Part shown: piece by piece, positions 48,286 to 56,427 of the stretch
Layout of the letters: each line of letters begins with the position of its first letter
Numbering within the stretch: position 1 is the first letter of the stretch
Position numbers and translations under genes: made by a program
Notes under the pieces: model-generated
The model's input: the letters and a program-made list of their open reading frames with translations, nothing else
Databases searched by the model: none
What the model was told of the DNA's origin: nothing
Assembly: GCA_902767565.1 (NCBI GenBank)
Contig: CACXHY010000007.1
Location: forward strand, 1-64,000
DNA from: an uncultured Eubacteriales bacterium
GTDB lineage: Bacteria; Bacillota; Clostridia; Christensenellales; Aristaeellaceae
Length of the DNA stretch: 64,000 nt
Direction: 5' to 3'

Positions 48286-49824
48286 TCATTCCTTCACGGA
48301 CACCGCCAGCACCGCCAGGTTTTCCCTTCCGGGGAGCCGGATGACCGTTTTGCCGGAGGCGCCTTCGCACAGCGTCTCCCGGGTCATGGCCCAGACATCC
48401 GCGACTTCAACGCGGTATCGCCTGTCTTCCGGCAGATCCAGCGTCATTTCGCCATAGCACTGCAGATCGTTGAACCACAGGTAAGCGTCCTCGCCGCAAT
48501 GCGCCGCCCAGACGTGCTCGCCCGCGATATGGGGCCGCCGGTCCCGCTCGTTCATCATGCTCAGGCTCGTCAGGAAGGTCTTCATCCACCCCTGGGCGCC
48601 TTCGATCATCCGGTCCATCTCGGCGCCGCTCACGTCGCCCAGCGCCTGCAGCCCGACCGCCATGGGCTCCAGAGGTCCCGGCAGGCTTTCCATGATCTCC
48701 CGGAGGAAGGCGATCCTCTTCGGGCTTTCTCCCTTCAGCCTGCCGCCCTTGGCCCACCAGAGGACGTCGTCAGCGGACAGGAAGGTCTCCCCGTGGGTGC
48801 AGTAGCCGCCCGAGGCGCAGCAGCGCCAGAAGCGCTTCACCATCTCCGGCCCCGAGATGCTGCCCCAGAAGTGCGGCAGGTTGCCCTCGTAGCAGCATTC
48901 GTCGATGATCACCGGCTTGCCCCAGGTTTTGATCCAGCGGGGGATCTCCGCCAGCGCTTTGGTCTGGATGCAGGCATGGGTCACATTGGGCCTGGAAAAA
49001 TCCCAGAAGCGCATGCAGTTGTGATTGGACAGCAGATGGTGATACGGGTCGTGCTCCGCCGCGAATCCCTCGATCTCCTCCCAGTCCGCCAGCGTCTTCC
49101 TGTCCAGGGTCAGATCGTACTCGTTGGCCAGCGACCACCAGATATACGGCTTCGCCGCGAGACGGCAGAGCAGATAGTCCAGATAGCGAAGGTCGTCCTC
49201 CCGGGGCATTTTCGCAAAGCCCCAGCGGTCATAGGGATGGAACAGGATCAGATCCACCTGGATGCCCATGGCTCCGATCCGGTCCAAGATGCTCTCCAGC
49301 CGCCGCCAGAAAGCGATGTTCGGCCTGCCGGTGTCCCAGGTGCCGTCTGCCCGCCGCTCGAAGGCATAACAGGGCGGATCGTTTTTGTTGTAGTCGTAAT
49401 CCTTGGGAAACACGCACATGCGCACCTTGTTGAAGGGGGCGGCTTTCAGCGTTTCCAGGGTCTGCTCCACCAGCGCGTCCTCCTGGGAGGCCAGGGCATA
49501 GACCGTGGTGCCGAAGGGCATGAAGACGGTGCCGTCCGCGTGCTCAAAATGCGTGCCCGCGGCCCGGACCGGCCCGTGCTGACCGGCAGGGCTGCCGCAC
49601 ATTTCCTCTCCTTCTGCTTCGATGCACCCGGAAACGCGCCAGCGCCACATACCCGCCCGCTCCGGAAGGAAGCGTACGACATACCGTCCGCCGCCGTCAT
49701 AAAAGCCGTTCGCGCTTGTGACGGTATCCCCGCAGGAAAACTCCGCGCGCAGGTCGATCAGCGCCCACTGATCCGTCAGGCGAGGGCCGGGGAAAGATAA
49801 CTCAAAAGGTTCATACTGCCGCAT
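48286..49824 (-). CDS. GH140-like (DUF5060/DUF4038-type) glycoside hydrolase (512 aa)
   Basis: GGAGG lies 9 nt before the ATG at 49824. Residues ~1-80 form a DUF5060 beta-sandwich (YEPFELSFPGPRLTDQWALI). The TIM barrel carries FNKVRMCVFPKDYDYNKND, the proton-donor Glu in YIWWSLANEYDL and the nucleophile Glu in PVIIDECCYEG. DUF4038/GH140-type enzymes include apiosidases acting on rhamnogalacturonan II. The C-terminal ~80 residues match DUF5605. No signal peptide is present, so it acts on imported oligosaccharides. Confidence 0.8.
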   Translation of the reverse strand: MRQYEPFELSFPGPRLTDQWALIDLRAEFSCGDTVTSANGFYDGGGRYVVRFLPERAGMWRWRVSGCIEAEGEEMCGSPAGQHGPVRAAGTHFEHADGTVFMPFGTTVYALASQEDALVEQTLETLKAAPFNKVRMCVFPKDYDYNKNDPPCYAFERRADGTWDTGRPNIAFWRRLESILDRIGAMGIQVDLILFHPYDRWGFAKMPREDDLRYLDYLLCRLAAKPYIWWSLANEYDLTLDRKTLADWEEIEGFAAEHDPYHHLLSNHNCMRFWDFSRPNVTHACIQTKALAEIPRWIKTWGKPVIIDECCYEGNLPHFWGSISGPEMVKRFWRCCASGGYCTHGETFLSADDVLWWAKGGRLKGESPKRIAFLREIMESLPGPLEPMAVGLQALGDVSGAEMDRMIEGAQGWMKTFLTSLSMMNERDRRPHIAGEHVWAAHCGEDAYLWFNDLQCYGEMTLDLPEDRRYRVEVADVWAMTRETLCEGASGKTVIRLPGRENLAVLAVSVKE

Positions 49825-50276
49825 CCTGCGTGCCCTCCTTCGTTTTCCGTGCCGTACCTCCGCGCCGCTCATTCCCCGTCGGTCGCGCGGCTGCCCGGCG
49901 ATGGCGGAGCTGTCCGGCCGGTCCGGACGCGGCGGGAAGCTTTGGCAAAAGACCGTACTATTCCCGTTTCGCCGCGCGCCCGGAAAAACCCTTGTCAGCG
50001 TGCATTCTTTCATCCGACGATTTCAGACCGCTGACCCTGCCGTGGCCCACAGCGCTGGAGCAGACTGTCTGCCATCCGCGGAGGACCGCCGAACAATGAG
50101 ATACAAGGAGACTCCCGTGGAACGGAATGTGCCTTGCGGGCCTTTATCTGCAGGACAATGGCGACGCATAACGAATCATCTCTTGCGGGAGTCCCCGCGC
50201 AAGGGTGTATTGGATGCGCCGGTGACAGGCAATCTATGGCGGGCAGATCCGTTTATCTATCCCATGGGAGGACGTT
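49825..50276. other. Divergent intergenic region (452 bp) without a recognised gene
   Basis: The region separates the minus-strand GH140-like gene from a plus-strand methyltransferase. Frames that cross it have no ribosome-binding sites. I found no convincing promoter pair. GGGAGGACGTT precedes the downstream ATG at 50277. Confidence 0.5.
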
Positions 50277-51068
50277 ATGAGCACAAGAAAAGAAATCATC
50301 AGCGGATTCTATGATCGGGCTGATGAAGAAAGCAGGCTGCGGAGAAGCAGACACGGACAGCTGGAATACGCTGTGACCATGCACTATATCCACCGTTTTG
50401 TTGTCCCCGGATCAAGGGTGCTCGAGATCGGCGCGGGAACCGGCAGGTACTCTGTCGCGCTGGCAAAAGAAGGATTCCTTGTGACCGCGATGGAACTGGT
50501 GGAAAGCAATTATGCCGTCCTGCGGAAAAACAGCATGGGCTTGGACAGCCTTCGGGCGGTTCAGGGGGATGCGACGGATCTGAGCGGGTTTGCGGATCAG
50601 GCCTTTGATATGACGCTTGTACTGGGGCCGATGTACCACCTGTATGACAATGATGACATTCATAAGGCAATCGATGAAGCGATCCGCGTGACGAAGAAAA
50701 ACGGGATCATCTTCTTTGCGTTCATTTCAGTCTTCGGGATCATGTACGCGAATTATCTTCAGGGCAACTGGTCTGTCGGACAGGAAGAGAACTTTACTAA
50801 GGATTATCGGGTACGGCATTTCAAGGAACAACTGTTTACAGGCTACGATGTGGCAGAGTTCGAACGCCTGTTTGAGAAAAAACCGGTGCAATGGATCGCC
50901 ACCACCGGCACAGACGGGATATTGGAGCCGATCGAAGATCGATCGGACTTCGGGATCACGGATCGGGATTTTCGGGCATTCGTGGACTGGTATCTCGTGT
51001 TTTCGGAAAAGCGGGAGCTTTTGGGCAATACCAATCACCTTTTGTATATCTGCCGAAGACTTGACTGA
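50277..51068 (+). CDS. Class I SAM-dependent methyltransferase (263 aa)
   Basis: GGGAGG lies 6-8 nt before the ATG. Motif I is SRVLEIGAGTGRYSVALAKE, motif II VTAMELVESNYAVLRKN, and the GPMYHLYDNDD segment is characteristic of a Firmicute small-molecule methyltransferase group. The codon and base composition are slightly more AT-rich than in flanking core genes. The substrate is unknown. It is the fifth such gene since 42980, but on the opposite strand from the operon of three. Confidence 0.86.
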   Translation: MSTRKEIISGFYDRADEESRLRRSRHGQLEYAVTMHYIHRFVVPGSRVLEIGAGTGRYSVALAKEGFLVTAMELVESNYAVLRKNSMGLDSLRAVQGDATDLSGFADQAFDMTLVLGPMYHLYDNDDIHKAIDEAIRVTKKNGIIFFAFISVFGIMYANYLQGNWSVGQEENFTKDYRVRHFKEQLFTGYDVAEFERLFEKKPVQWIATTGTDGILEPIEDRSDFGITDRDFRAFVDWYLVFSEKRELLGNTNHLLYICRRLD

Positions 51069-51132
51069 ATCAGGGATATGCGCAAGGCCGGCGGCAAAAC
51101 TGCTTCCGCTGTCTTCCGAAACCGTGCGCCAT

Positions 51133-51879
51133 TCAGGCGCCTCCCATCAGTTCATCCAGCTTTTCCTTCGTGATGAGGGCGGTCGCTTTCGTGCCGGACA
51201 GCTTGATGACTTGGGTCCAGCGGCCGTAGGGTTCGACCGCCGTGATGCGGTTGAGGTTGACGATATAGCCGCGGTGGCAGCGGAAGAAGTGCACCGGATC
51301 CAGCCGGGCCTCCATCTCGCCCAGCGCCTCGTTGGTGATGTAGCTGCGTCCGCCCTCGCAGATGACCTCCGTCTGCCGGTCCTCCCGCTGCACCAGCAGG
51401 ATCTCGTCCAGCGGCACAAAGGCCACGCCGTCCCGGTGACGGATCATCAGCCGGCCGTCGGTCAGCACCTGAGAGCGCCGCTGTGCCGCGGTCTCCCGAC
51501 GTTCCCGCTCCAGAAAGCGCTTCCGCACCCGGCGCAGGGTGTCCAGCACCCGTCGGGTATCCAGCGGCTCGGTCAGATAATCGAAGGCGTGCACCTCAAA
51601 GGCGTCAGCCATGGCGCTCTCGTCCGCGGCGGTGAAGATCAGCACCGTGTCCGGCGCTTCCTCCCGGATCCGTCGGGCGCACTCGGCGGCGGGCGTACCG
51701 GGCAGCGCTGCGTCGAGGATCACCACGGGCGGCCGGTGCTCCGCAAAGCCCCGAAGAAGGGCTTCGCCGTCGGCAGCCTCGCCGCCCAAATCAAAACCTT
51801 CGGCCAGGGCGATCAGCCGGGCTTCATTCAGGCGCGCCGCCTCGTCGGCATGCGCGATGATGACACGGATGGAGTCCAT
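51133..51879 (-). CDS. LytTR-family response regulator with atypical receiver (248 aa)
   Basis: GAGAGG lies 6 nt before the ATG at 51879. The receiver (residues ~1-125) has RVIIAHADEAARL, the phospho-acceptor Asp in PVVILDAALPG and the Thr in LIFTAADE. The conserved Lys of the KP motif is replaced by Glu (FDYLTEPLD). The LytTR DNA-binding domain follows (DEILLVQREDRQTEVICEG, VHFFRCHRGYIVNLNRITAV). No histidine kinase is adjacent. The Lys-to-Glu change suggests altered or phosphorylation-independent activation. Confidence 0.82.
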   Translation of the reverse strand: MDSIRVIIAHADEAARLNEARLIALAEGFDLGGEAADGEALLRGFAEHRPPVVILDAALPGTPAAECARRIREEAPDTVLIFTAADESAMADAFEVHAFDYLTEPLDTRRVLDTLRRVRKRFLERERRETAAQRRSQVLTDGRLMIRHRDGVAFVPLDEILLVQREDRQTEVICEGGRSYITNEALGEMEARLDPVHFFRCHRGYIVNLNRITAVEPYGRWTQVIKLSGTKATALITKEKLDELMGGA

Positions 51880-52037
51880 GGTTATCCTCTCCCTGTGCCT
51901 GCGGACGCGGTACCGCCGGCAGGCAGTGATCATTTGATTATTCCCCACACGGCGCCGGAGAACCGAAAGCAGCCGCTTGATGCGCCGTTATCCCGTCTTC
52001 CCGTCCGGGAGAAGGGAAACGCCGCGGCCCGGATCAC

Positions 52038-53042
52038 TTACAGCAGGTTGATATTGGCTTTGCGGCATGCAGCCGCCATGTCATCCGGCCACAGGGAGGC
52101 TTGCACCTCGCCCACGTGCGCCTTGCGCAGGAAGTACACGCACATGCGGCTCTGGCCGATGCCGCCGCCGATGGTCAGGGGCAGCTCGCCGTTCAGCAGG
52201 GCCTTCTGGAAGGGCAGCGCCGCCCGCTCCTCGCAGCCGCGCTCCTTCAGCTGGCGGCGCAGGCTCTCCGCGTCCACGCGGATGCCCATGGAGGAGACCT
52301 CCAGCGAGATGTCCAGCAGGCGGGAATACAGCAGGATGTCGCCGTTCAAAGCCCAGTCGTCATAGTCCGGAGCGCGCCCGTCGTGGATCTTCCCGGACTT
52401 CAGCTTTCCGCCGATGCCCATCAGGAAGACGGCGCCCCATTCCCGGGCCGCGGCGTATTCGCGCTGACGGCTGGTTTTCTCCGGCCAGCGGTCCTCCAGC
52501 TCCTGGGTGGTGACAAAGGTGATCTCGTCCGGAAGCTCCGGCTTGATGTGGGGATAGTGGGCACAGACATAGCCCTCGGTCTTCCGGAAGGTCAGGTAGA
52601 TTTTCCGCACGATCTCCTTCAGGAAGTCAAGATTGCGCTGTTCCCGGGTGATGATCCGCTCCCAGTCCCACTGGTCCACAAAGATGGAGTGGATGTTGTC
52701 CGTCTCCTCATCCCGGCGGATGGCGTTCATGTCGGTGTAAAGGCCTTCTCCGGGCTGAAAGCCGTAGGTCTTCAGGGCCTGCCGCTTCCATTTGGCCAGG
52801 GAGTGGACGATCTCGGCCTGCTGCCGGGTCTCCAGAATGTCGAAGGAAACCGGGCGCTCCACGCCGTTCAGGTTGTCGTTCAGACCGCTCTCCGGGGTGA
52901 CCATGATGGGGGCGGAGACACGGGTCAGGTTCAGGGCCCGGGCCAGCTCCGTCTCAAAAAAGTCCTTGACCAGCTTGATCGCGATCTCCGTGTCCCGCAG
53001 GTCCAGCACGGGATTGTACTTTTCGGGAATGATGAGACGCAT
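52038..53042 (-). CDS. asnA: Aspartate-ammonia ligase AsnA (334 aa)
   Basis: AsnA makes asparagine from aspartate, ammonia and ATP, using a class II tRNA-synthetase-like fold. Diagnostic segments are TRVSAPIMVTPESGLNDNLN, GEGLYTDMNAIRRDEE, HSIFVDQWDWE and PLTIGGGIGQSRMCVYFL. The ATG at 53042 is preferred, with AGGAGG 7 nt upstream; a GTG at 53048 is too close to that site. It follows a secreted CHAP-domain gene by 20 nt on the same strand. Confidence 0.95.
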   Translation of the reverse strand: MRLIIPEKYNPVLDLRDTEIAIKLVKDFFETELARALNLTRVSAPIMVTPESGLNDNLNGVERPVSFDILETRQQAEIVHSLAKWKRQALKTYGFQPGEGLYTDMNAIRRDEETDNIHSIFVDQWDWERIITREQRNLDFLKEIVRKIYLTFRKTEGYVCAHYPHIKPELPDEITFVTTQELEDRWPEKTSRQREYAAAREWGAVFLMGIGGKLKSGKIHDGRAPDYDDWALNGDILLYSRLLDISLEVSSMGIRVDAESLRRQLKERGCEERAALPFQKALLNGELPLTIGGGIGQSRMCVYFLRKAHVGEVQASLWPDDMAAACRKANINLL

Positions 53043-53062
53043 GGGCACTCCTCCTCGTCGGT

Positions 53063-53866
53063 TTATGGGGCGGGGGTCGGCGTCACAGGGCTGTCCAGGT
53101 CCACGCTCTCGACCGTGTCGGACGCCTCGTCGGATCCGTATTCGTTGGGATCCCAGGGCATCAGGAACATGTTGATATACCAGTCTTTGCCCTGCAGCTT
53201 GTAGGAGAAGCTTCTGCTCTCCTCTTCCGTGCGCTCAGCCTCGGGGATGGCGGACAGGTTCTTCGTCTTCTTTTCGGCATTCCTGTCGTAGTCGTGGACA
53301 TACATCTTCACGGTGTTGGACATGTTGCCCTCGATGGTGGTCAGGCGGTATTTGCCGTTGCCCAGATCCTCCACATCGTAGATCAGGCCCACGTGGATCA
53401 GTCCCCCGGAGCCCTTCTTGCCATAGACCACGATAAAGCCCTTCTGGGGGATGTCTGTGACCCGGCGCATCCGCATGTAGCCCGTCAGCAGCTTGCCGAC
53501 GCCGGCCTCATGCACGTGCACGATGCCGTCCACATCACCGTCTTCGATCTTGGTCCAGACTTCCTGCGGGATGTCCAGCTGGATCGTCAGCCAGGTGATG
53601 AAGCCGCCGCACCAGCCCCACTCGTAGTTATTGCGCCACTTGGTGTACTTGTTGCTGCGCTTGAGCGCTTTGCCGCCCAGTTCCTCCCACTCGCTGTAGG
53701 CCAGGTCCAGCAGCCGCTGAATGGTCTCGGGAACTTCATCGATCACCTCGGTCGGGATGACCGCAGGGGCGGGGGTGGGGGTGGCCTTGTTCTTCGCGGC
53801 CATTGCGGCCGGGCACAGACAGATCAAAGCCAATGACAGCGCCAGCAGGCGGCGGAAAAACGACAT
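53063..53866 (-). CDS. Secreted CHAP-domain protein (267 aa)
   Basis: AGGAGG lies 9 nt before the ATG at 53866. Residues 1-23 are a signal peptide (MSFFRRLLALSLALICLCPA). CHAP (cysteine-histidine amidohydrolase/peptidase) residues are visible: NYEWGWCGGFITWLT with the nucleophile Cys, GGLIHVGLIYDVED with the His, and LTTIEGNMSNTV with the acidic/Asn element. Pro/Thr-rich linkers flank the domain (TPTPAPAV near the start, TPTPAP at the end). Peptidoglycan hydrolysis is the likely role. It is encoded upstream of asnA in one unit. Confidence 0.8.
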   Translation of the reverse strand: MSFFRRLLALSLALICLCPAAMAAKNKATPTPAPAVIPTEVIDEVPETIQRLLDLAYSEWEELGGKALKRSNKYTKWRNNYEWGWCGGFITWLTIQLDIPQEVWTKIEDGDVDGIVHVHEAGVGKLLTGYMRMRRVTDIPQKGFIVVYGKKGSGGLIHVGLIYDVEDLGNGKYRLTTIEGNMSNTVKMYVHDYDRNAEKKTKNLSAIPEAERTEEESRSFSYKLQGKDWYINMFLMPWDPNEYGSDEASDTVESVDLDSPVTPTPAP

Positions 53867-53894
53867 AAACAAGGACCTCCTCTCGGACAGGCGT

Positions 53895-53900
53895 ATCATA
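53895..53900 (-). promoter_or_regulatory. Extended -10 element upstream of the CHAP gene
   Basis: On the minus strand TGC-TATGAT forms an extended -10 box 29 bases before the start codon; the -35 region (TTCCAT) is weak. Confidence 0.45.
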
Positions 53901-53958
53901 GCACCTTTTGGGGCAAGATGGAAGGGACGGATTGTTCTTTTGCTGGCTCCGCTGCATC

Positions 53959-53983
53959 AAAAAGCCTCCCCGGCCGGGGAGGC
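53959..53983 (-). terminator. Intrinsic terminator after the IlvD/EDD gene
   Basis: On the minus strand GCCTCCCC-GGCC-GGGGAGGC is followed by TTTTT. Confidence 0.85.
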
Positions 53984-53996
53984 GGACGGCGGTATC

Positions 53997-55745
53997 TCAG
54001 TCAAAGTCCAGATAAGCGCCCTTCATGGGGGAGGCGGCGTGCTCGCTGAACATGCGCAGCGCACCGGCTTTGTATTTCAGGGGCTTGGGGCGCCAGCCGG
54101 CTGCGCGCTCCGCCAGTACAGCCGCGATCTCCTCCGGCGTGCGCTTTTTCCCGGCGATGCCCACGATCTCCAGCCGCCGGGCTTCCACGTCGATCAGGAT
54201 CAGGTCACCCTCCTCCACAAGGGCAATGGGTCCGCCGGCCTGTGCTTCGGGGCTGCAATGTCCGATCACCGGCCCCGTCGACGCCCCGGAGAAGCGCCCG
54301 TCGGTGATCAGCGCGATGCTCCTGCCGAGCTCCGGGTCGGAGGAGATGGCCTCGGAGGTATAGAACATCTCCGGCATGCCGCTGCCCTTCGGCCCCTCGT
54401 AACGGATGAAGACCGCGTCGCCGGGCTGCACCCTGTGACGGAGCACCGCGTCGATGCAGGCCTCCTCGCTGTCGAAGGGGCGGGCGCGCAGCACGGCCCG
54501 GAACATCTCCTTCGGACAGGCGGTATGTTTGATGACCGCGCCGTCCGGAGCCAGGTTTCCTTTGAGGATGGCCACGCTGCCATCCGCGCCCAGGGGCTGA
54601 TCGTAGGGGCGGATGATATCCTGCCGGGTAAGCGACAGCCCGCACCGGGCGTTGGCGTCGTCAAGCCACAGCTGACACCGATCGTAGAATCCGTTCCGCT
54701 GCAGCTCGTCCAGGTTCTCGCCCAGCGTTTTCCCCGTCACGGTCATGGCGTCAAGGTGCAGGAAGGGCCTGATCTCCTCCATGATGGCGGGAACGCCTCC
54801 GGCGTAGTAGAAGAACTCTGCGGGCCAGCGTCCGGTGGGGCGCAGATCCAGCAGGAAGTGAGCGCCCCGGTGCAGGCGGTCGAAGGTATCGCCGTCGATG
54901 GCGAGCCCCAGCTCGTGCGCGATGGCCGGCAGGTGCAACAGCGTGTTGGTGGAGCCGGAGATGGCCGCGTGGACCAGGATCGCGTTCTCCAGGCTGTCCA
55001 TGGTCACGATATCGGAGGGCTTCAGGCCCGCTTTGGCAAGCTCCACCGCCTGCTTTCCGGCCCGATAGGCGTAGTCCTCCAGGTCGGGGCTGGTGGCGGG
55101 CAACAGGGCGGACCCGGGCAGCGCGAGGCCCAGGGCTTCGGCCATGATCTGCATGGTGGAGGCGGTGCCGATGAACGAGCAGGCGCCGCAGGAAGGGCAC
55201 GCATTGCACTTGGCCCAGTTCAGGCGCTCCTCGTCGATCTCTCCGCGCTCATACTTCGCGCTGTACATGCCCAGCTGGTTCAGGGTCAGCAGCTCCGGAC
55301 CGGCGTTCATGGTGCCGCCGGGAACCGCCACCGCCGGGATGTTCAGGCGGCACATGCCCATGAGGTTGGCGGGCATGCCCTTGTCGCAGCTGGCGATGTA
55401 TACCCCGCCGTCGAAGGGGGTGGCGCCGCCGTGGATCTCGATCATGTCGGCGATGAGCTCCCGGCTGGCCAGGGAGTAGTTGATGCCGTCGGTGCCCTGG
55501 CTCTCGCCGTCGCACATATCGGTACAGAAATAGCGGGCGCCTTTTCCGCCGGCATCCGCGATGCCGCGGCAGGCCGCCGCCACCAGCCGGTCCAGATGGC
55601 CGGATCCGGGATGGGAGTCGCCGAAGGTGGACTCCACAAGGATCTGCGGCTTGGAGAGGTCCTCCTGCTTCCATCCGGTGCCGATGCGCAGGGGATCCAG
55701 TTCCGGGGCAAGGGTCCGCATCTTCTGGCTGATGAATTCGGGCAT
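53997..55745 (-). CDS. IlvD/EDD-family dehydratase (582 aa)
   Basis: GGAGG lies 8-9 nt before the ATG at 55745. Family motifs are YFCTDMCDGESQGTDGI, VYIASCDKGMPANLMGM and CNACPSCGACSFIGTASTMQ, which supply iron-sulfur ligands and active-site residues, and ITDGRFSGASTGPVIGHCSP near the C-terminus. The family comprises dihydroxy-acid dehydratase (IlvD), phosphogluconate dehydratase and sugar-acid dehydratases. The N-terminal extension and absence of other ilv genes make a sugar-acid dehydratase as likely as IlvD. It follows an ECF S-component gene by 23 nt. Confidence 0.85.
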   Translation of the reverse strand: MPEFISQKMRTLAPELDPLRIGTGWKQEDLSKPQILVESTFGDSHPGSGHLDRLVAAACRGIADAGGKGARYFCTDMCDGESQGTDGINYSLASRELIADMIEIHGGATPFDGGVYIASCDKGMPANLMGMCRLNIPAVAVPGGTMNAGPELLTLNQLGMYSAKYERGEIDEERLNWAKCNACPSCGACSFIGTASTMQIMAEALGLALPGSALLPATSPDLEDYAYRAGKQAVELAKAGLKPSDIVTMDSLENAILVHAAISGSTNTLLHLPAIAHELGLAIDGDTFDRLHRGAHFLLDLRPTGRWPAEFFYYAGGVPAIMEEIRPFLHLDAMTVTGKTLGENLDELQRNGFYDRCQLWLDDANARCGLSLTRQDIIRPYDQPLGADGSVAILKGNLAPDGAVIKHTACPKEMFRAVLRARPFDSEEACIDAVLRHRVQPGDAVFIRYEGPKGSGMPEMFYTSEAISSDPELGRSIALITDGRFSGASTGPVIGHCSPEAQAGGPIALVEEGDLILIDVEARRLEIVGIAGKKRTPEEIAAVLAERAAGWRPKPLKYKAGALRMFSEHAASPMKGAYLDFD

Positions 55746-55768
55746 GGCGCAAACCTCCTTGATCTGCC

Positions 55769-56317
55769 TCAGGGCCGGGTGGAGTGGATCATCTGACGAA
55801 ACCGCTTCTCCAGCTGCATCGGATAGAGCAGCACGATGGCCAGCACGCCGTTGATGGCGCCCTGGGCTATCTCCCAGGGCAGCTTCGTCATGGCCACGGC
55901 AGGCGTGGCATACACGTAAGAGCGGCCGATGGTGTAGCCGATCACCATGATCACCGCGCCGACCGCCACCCCGAGGGAGGAGGACAGCATGCGCCGGTCC
56001 GGCAGCACGTGATGGGAGATCAGCGAGATGACGACGGCCTGCAGGCCGTGAGCCGCCAGGGAGACAAACATCGGGGCGGGGTAGAAGAAGAAATCCCCGA
56101 GAAAGCTGCCGACGCCGCCCACCAGGAAGGCGGCCAGCGGATCCAGGAAGACGGCGGCGATATTGATCACCAGATCGCAGAAATAGAGATGGCCGCCGGG
56201 GACAGGGACGCTGAGCACACTCATGCTGAGGAGAATATTCATGCCCATCAGCAGGGCAGTCATGGTCAGCCATAAGGGGTTGCCGCGGCGAAGGGGGGAG
56301 GAAGGGTGCCGGGTCAT
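55769..56317 (-). CDS. ECF transporter S component (182 aa)
   Basis: The ATG at 56317 lies behind GAGGTGA, and a strong promoter is positioned 48 nt upstream. Five or six hydrophobic helices are visible (LWLTMTALLMGMNILLSMSV, LVINIAAVFLDPLAAFLVGG, VAVGAVIMVIGYTIGRSYVY, GAINGVLAIVLLYPMQ), with the conserved D-x2-I-N-I-A pattern of ECF S components. It needs the shared EcfA/A'/T module, absent here. The ligand (vitamin or precursor) is not given by sequence. Co-transcription with the dehydratase links the ligand to that enzyme by inference. Confidence 0.75.
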   Translation of the reverse strand: MTRHPSSPLRRGNPLWLTMTALLMGMNILLSMSVLSVPVPGGHLYFCDLVINIAAVFLDPLAAFLVGGVGSFLGDFFFYPAPMFVSLAAHGLQAVVISLISHHVLPDRRMLSSSLGVAVGAVIMVIGYTIGRSYVYATPAVAMTKLPWEIAQGAINGVLAIVLLYPMQLEKRFRQMIHSTRP

Positions 56318-56364
56318 GAGGATCACCTCGAAAGACGGATTGATCCCACGGATGGGATGGGGGC

Positions 56365-56392
56365 ATTGTAGCAGGAATCCGCCGGATGTCAA
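56365..56392 (-). promoter_or_regulatory. Promoter of the ECF S component / dehydratase unit
   Basis: On the minus strand TTGACA (56387-56392) and TACAAT (56365-56370) are 16 bases apart. A small hairpin, ATCCCA-TCCG-TGGGAT, lies in the short leader. Confidence 0.8.
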
Positions 56393-56427
56393 CCGCCCGT
56401 TGACGCCTCGCCGATGGCGCCCGGCAT

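Noticed and set aside
54500..56366. Extended minus-strand frame joining the ECF S component region to the dehydratase as one protein
   Set aside because: The frame is open by chance. The S component in another frame has a ribosome-binding site, helices and a promoter, and the dehydratase has its own AGGAGG-type site at 55745.
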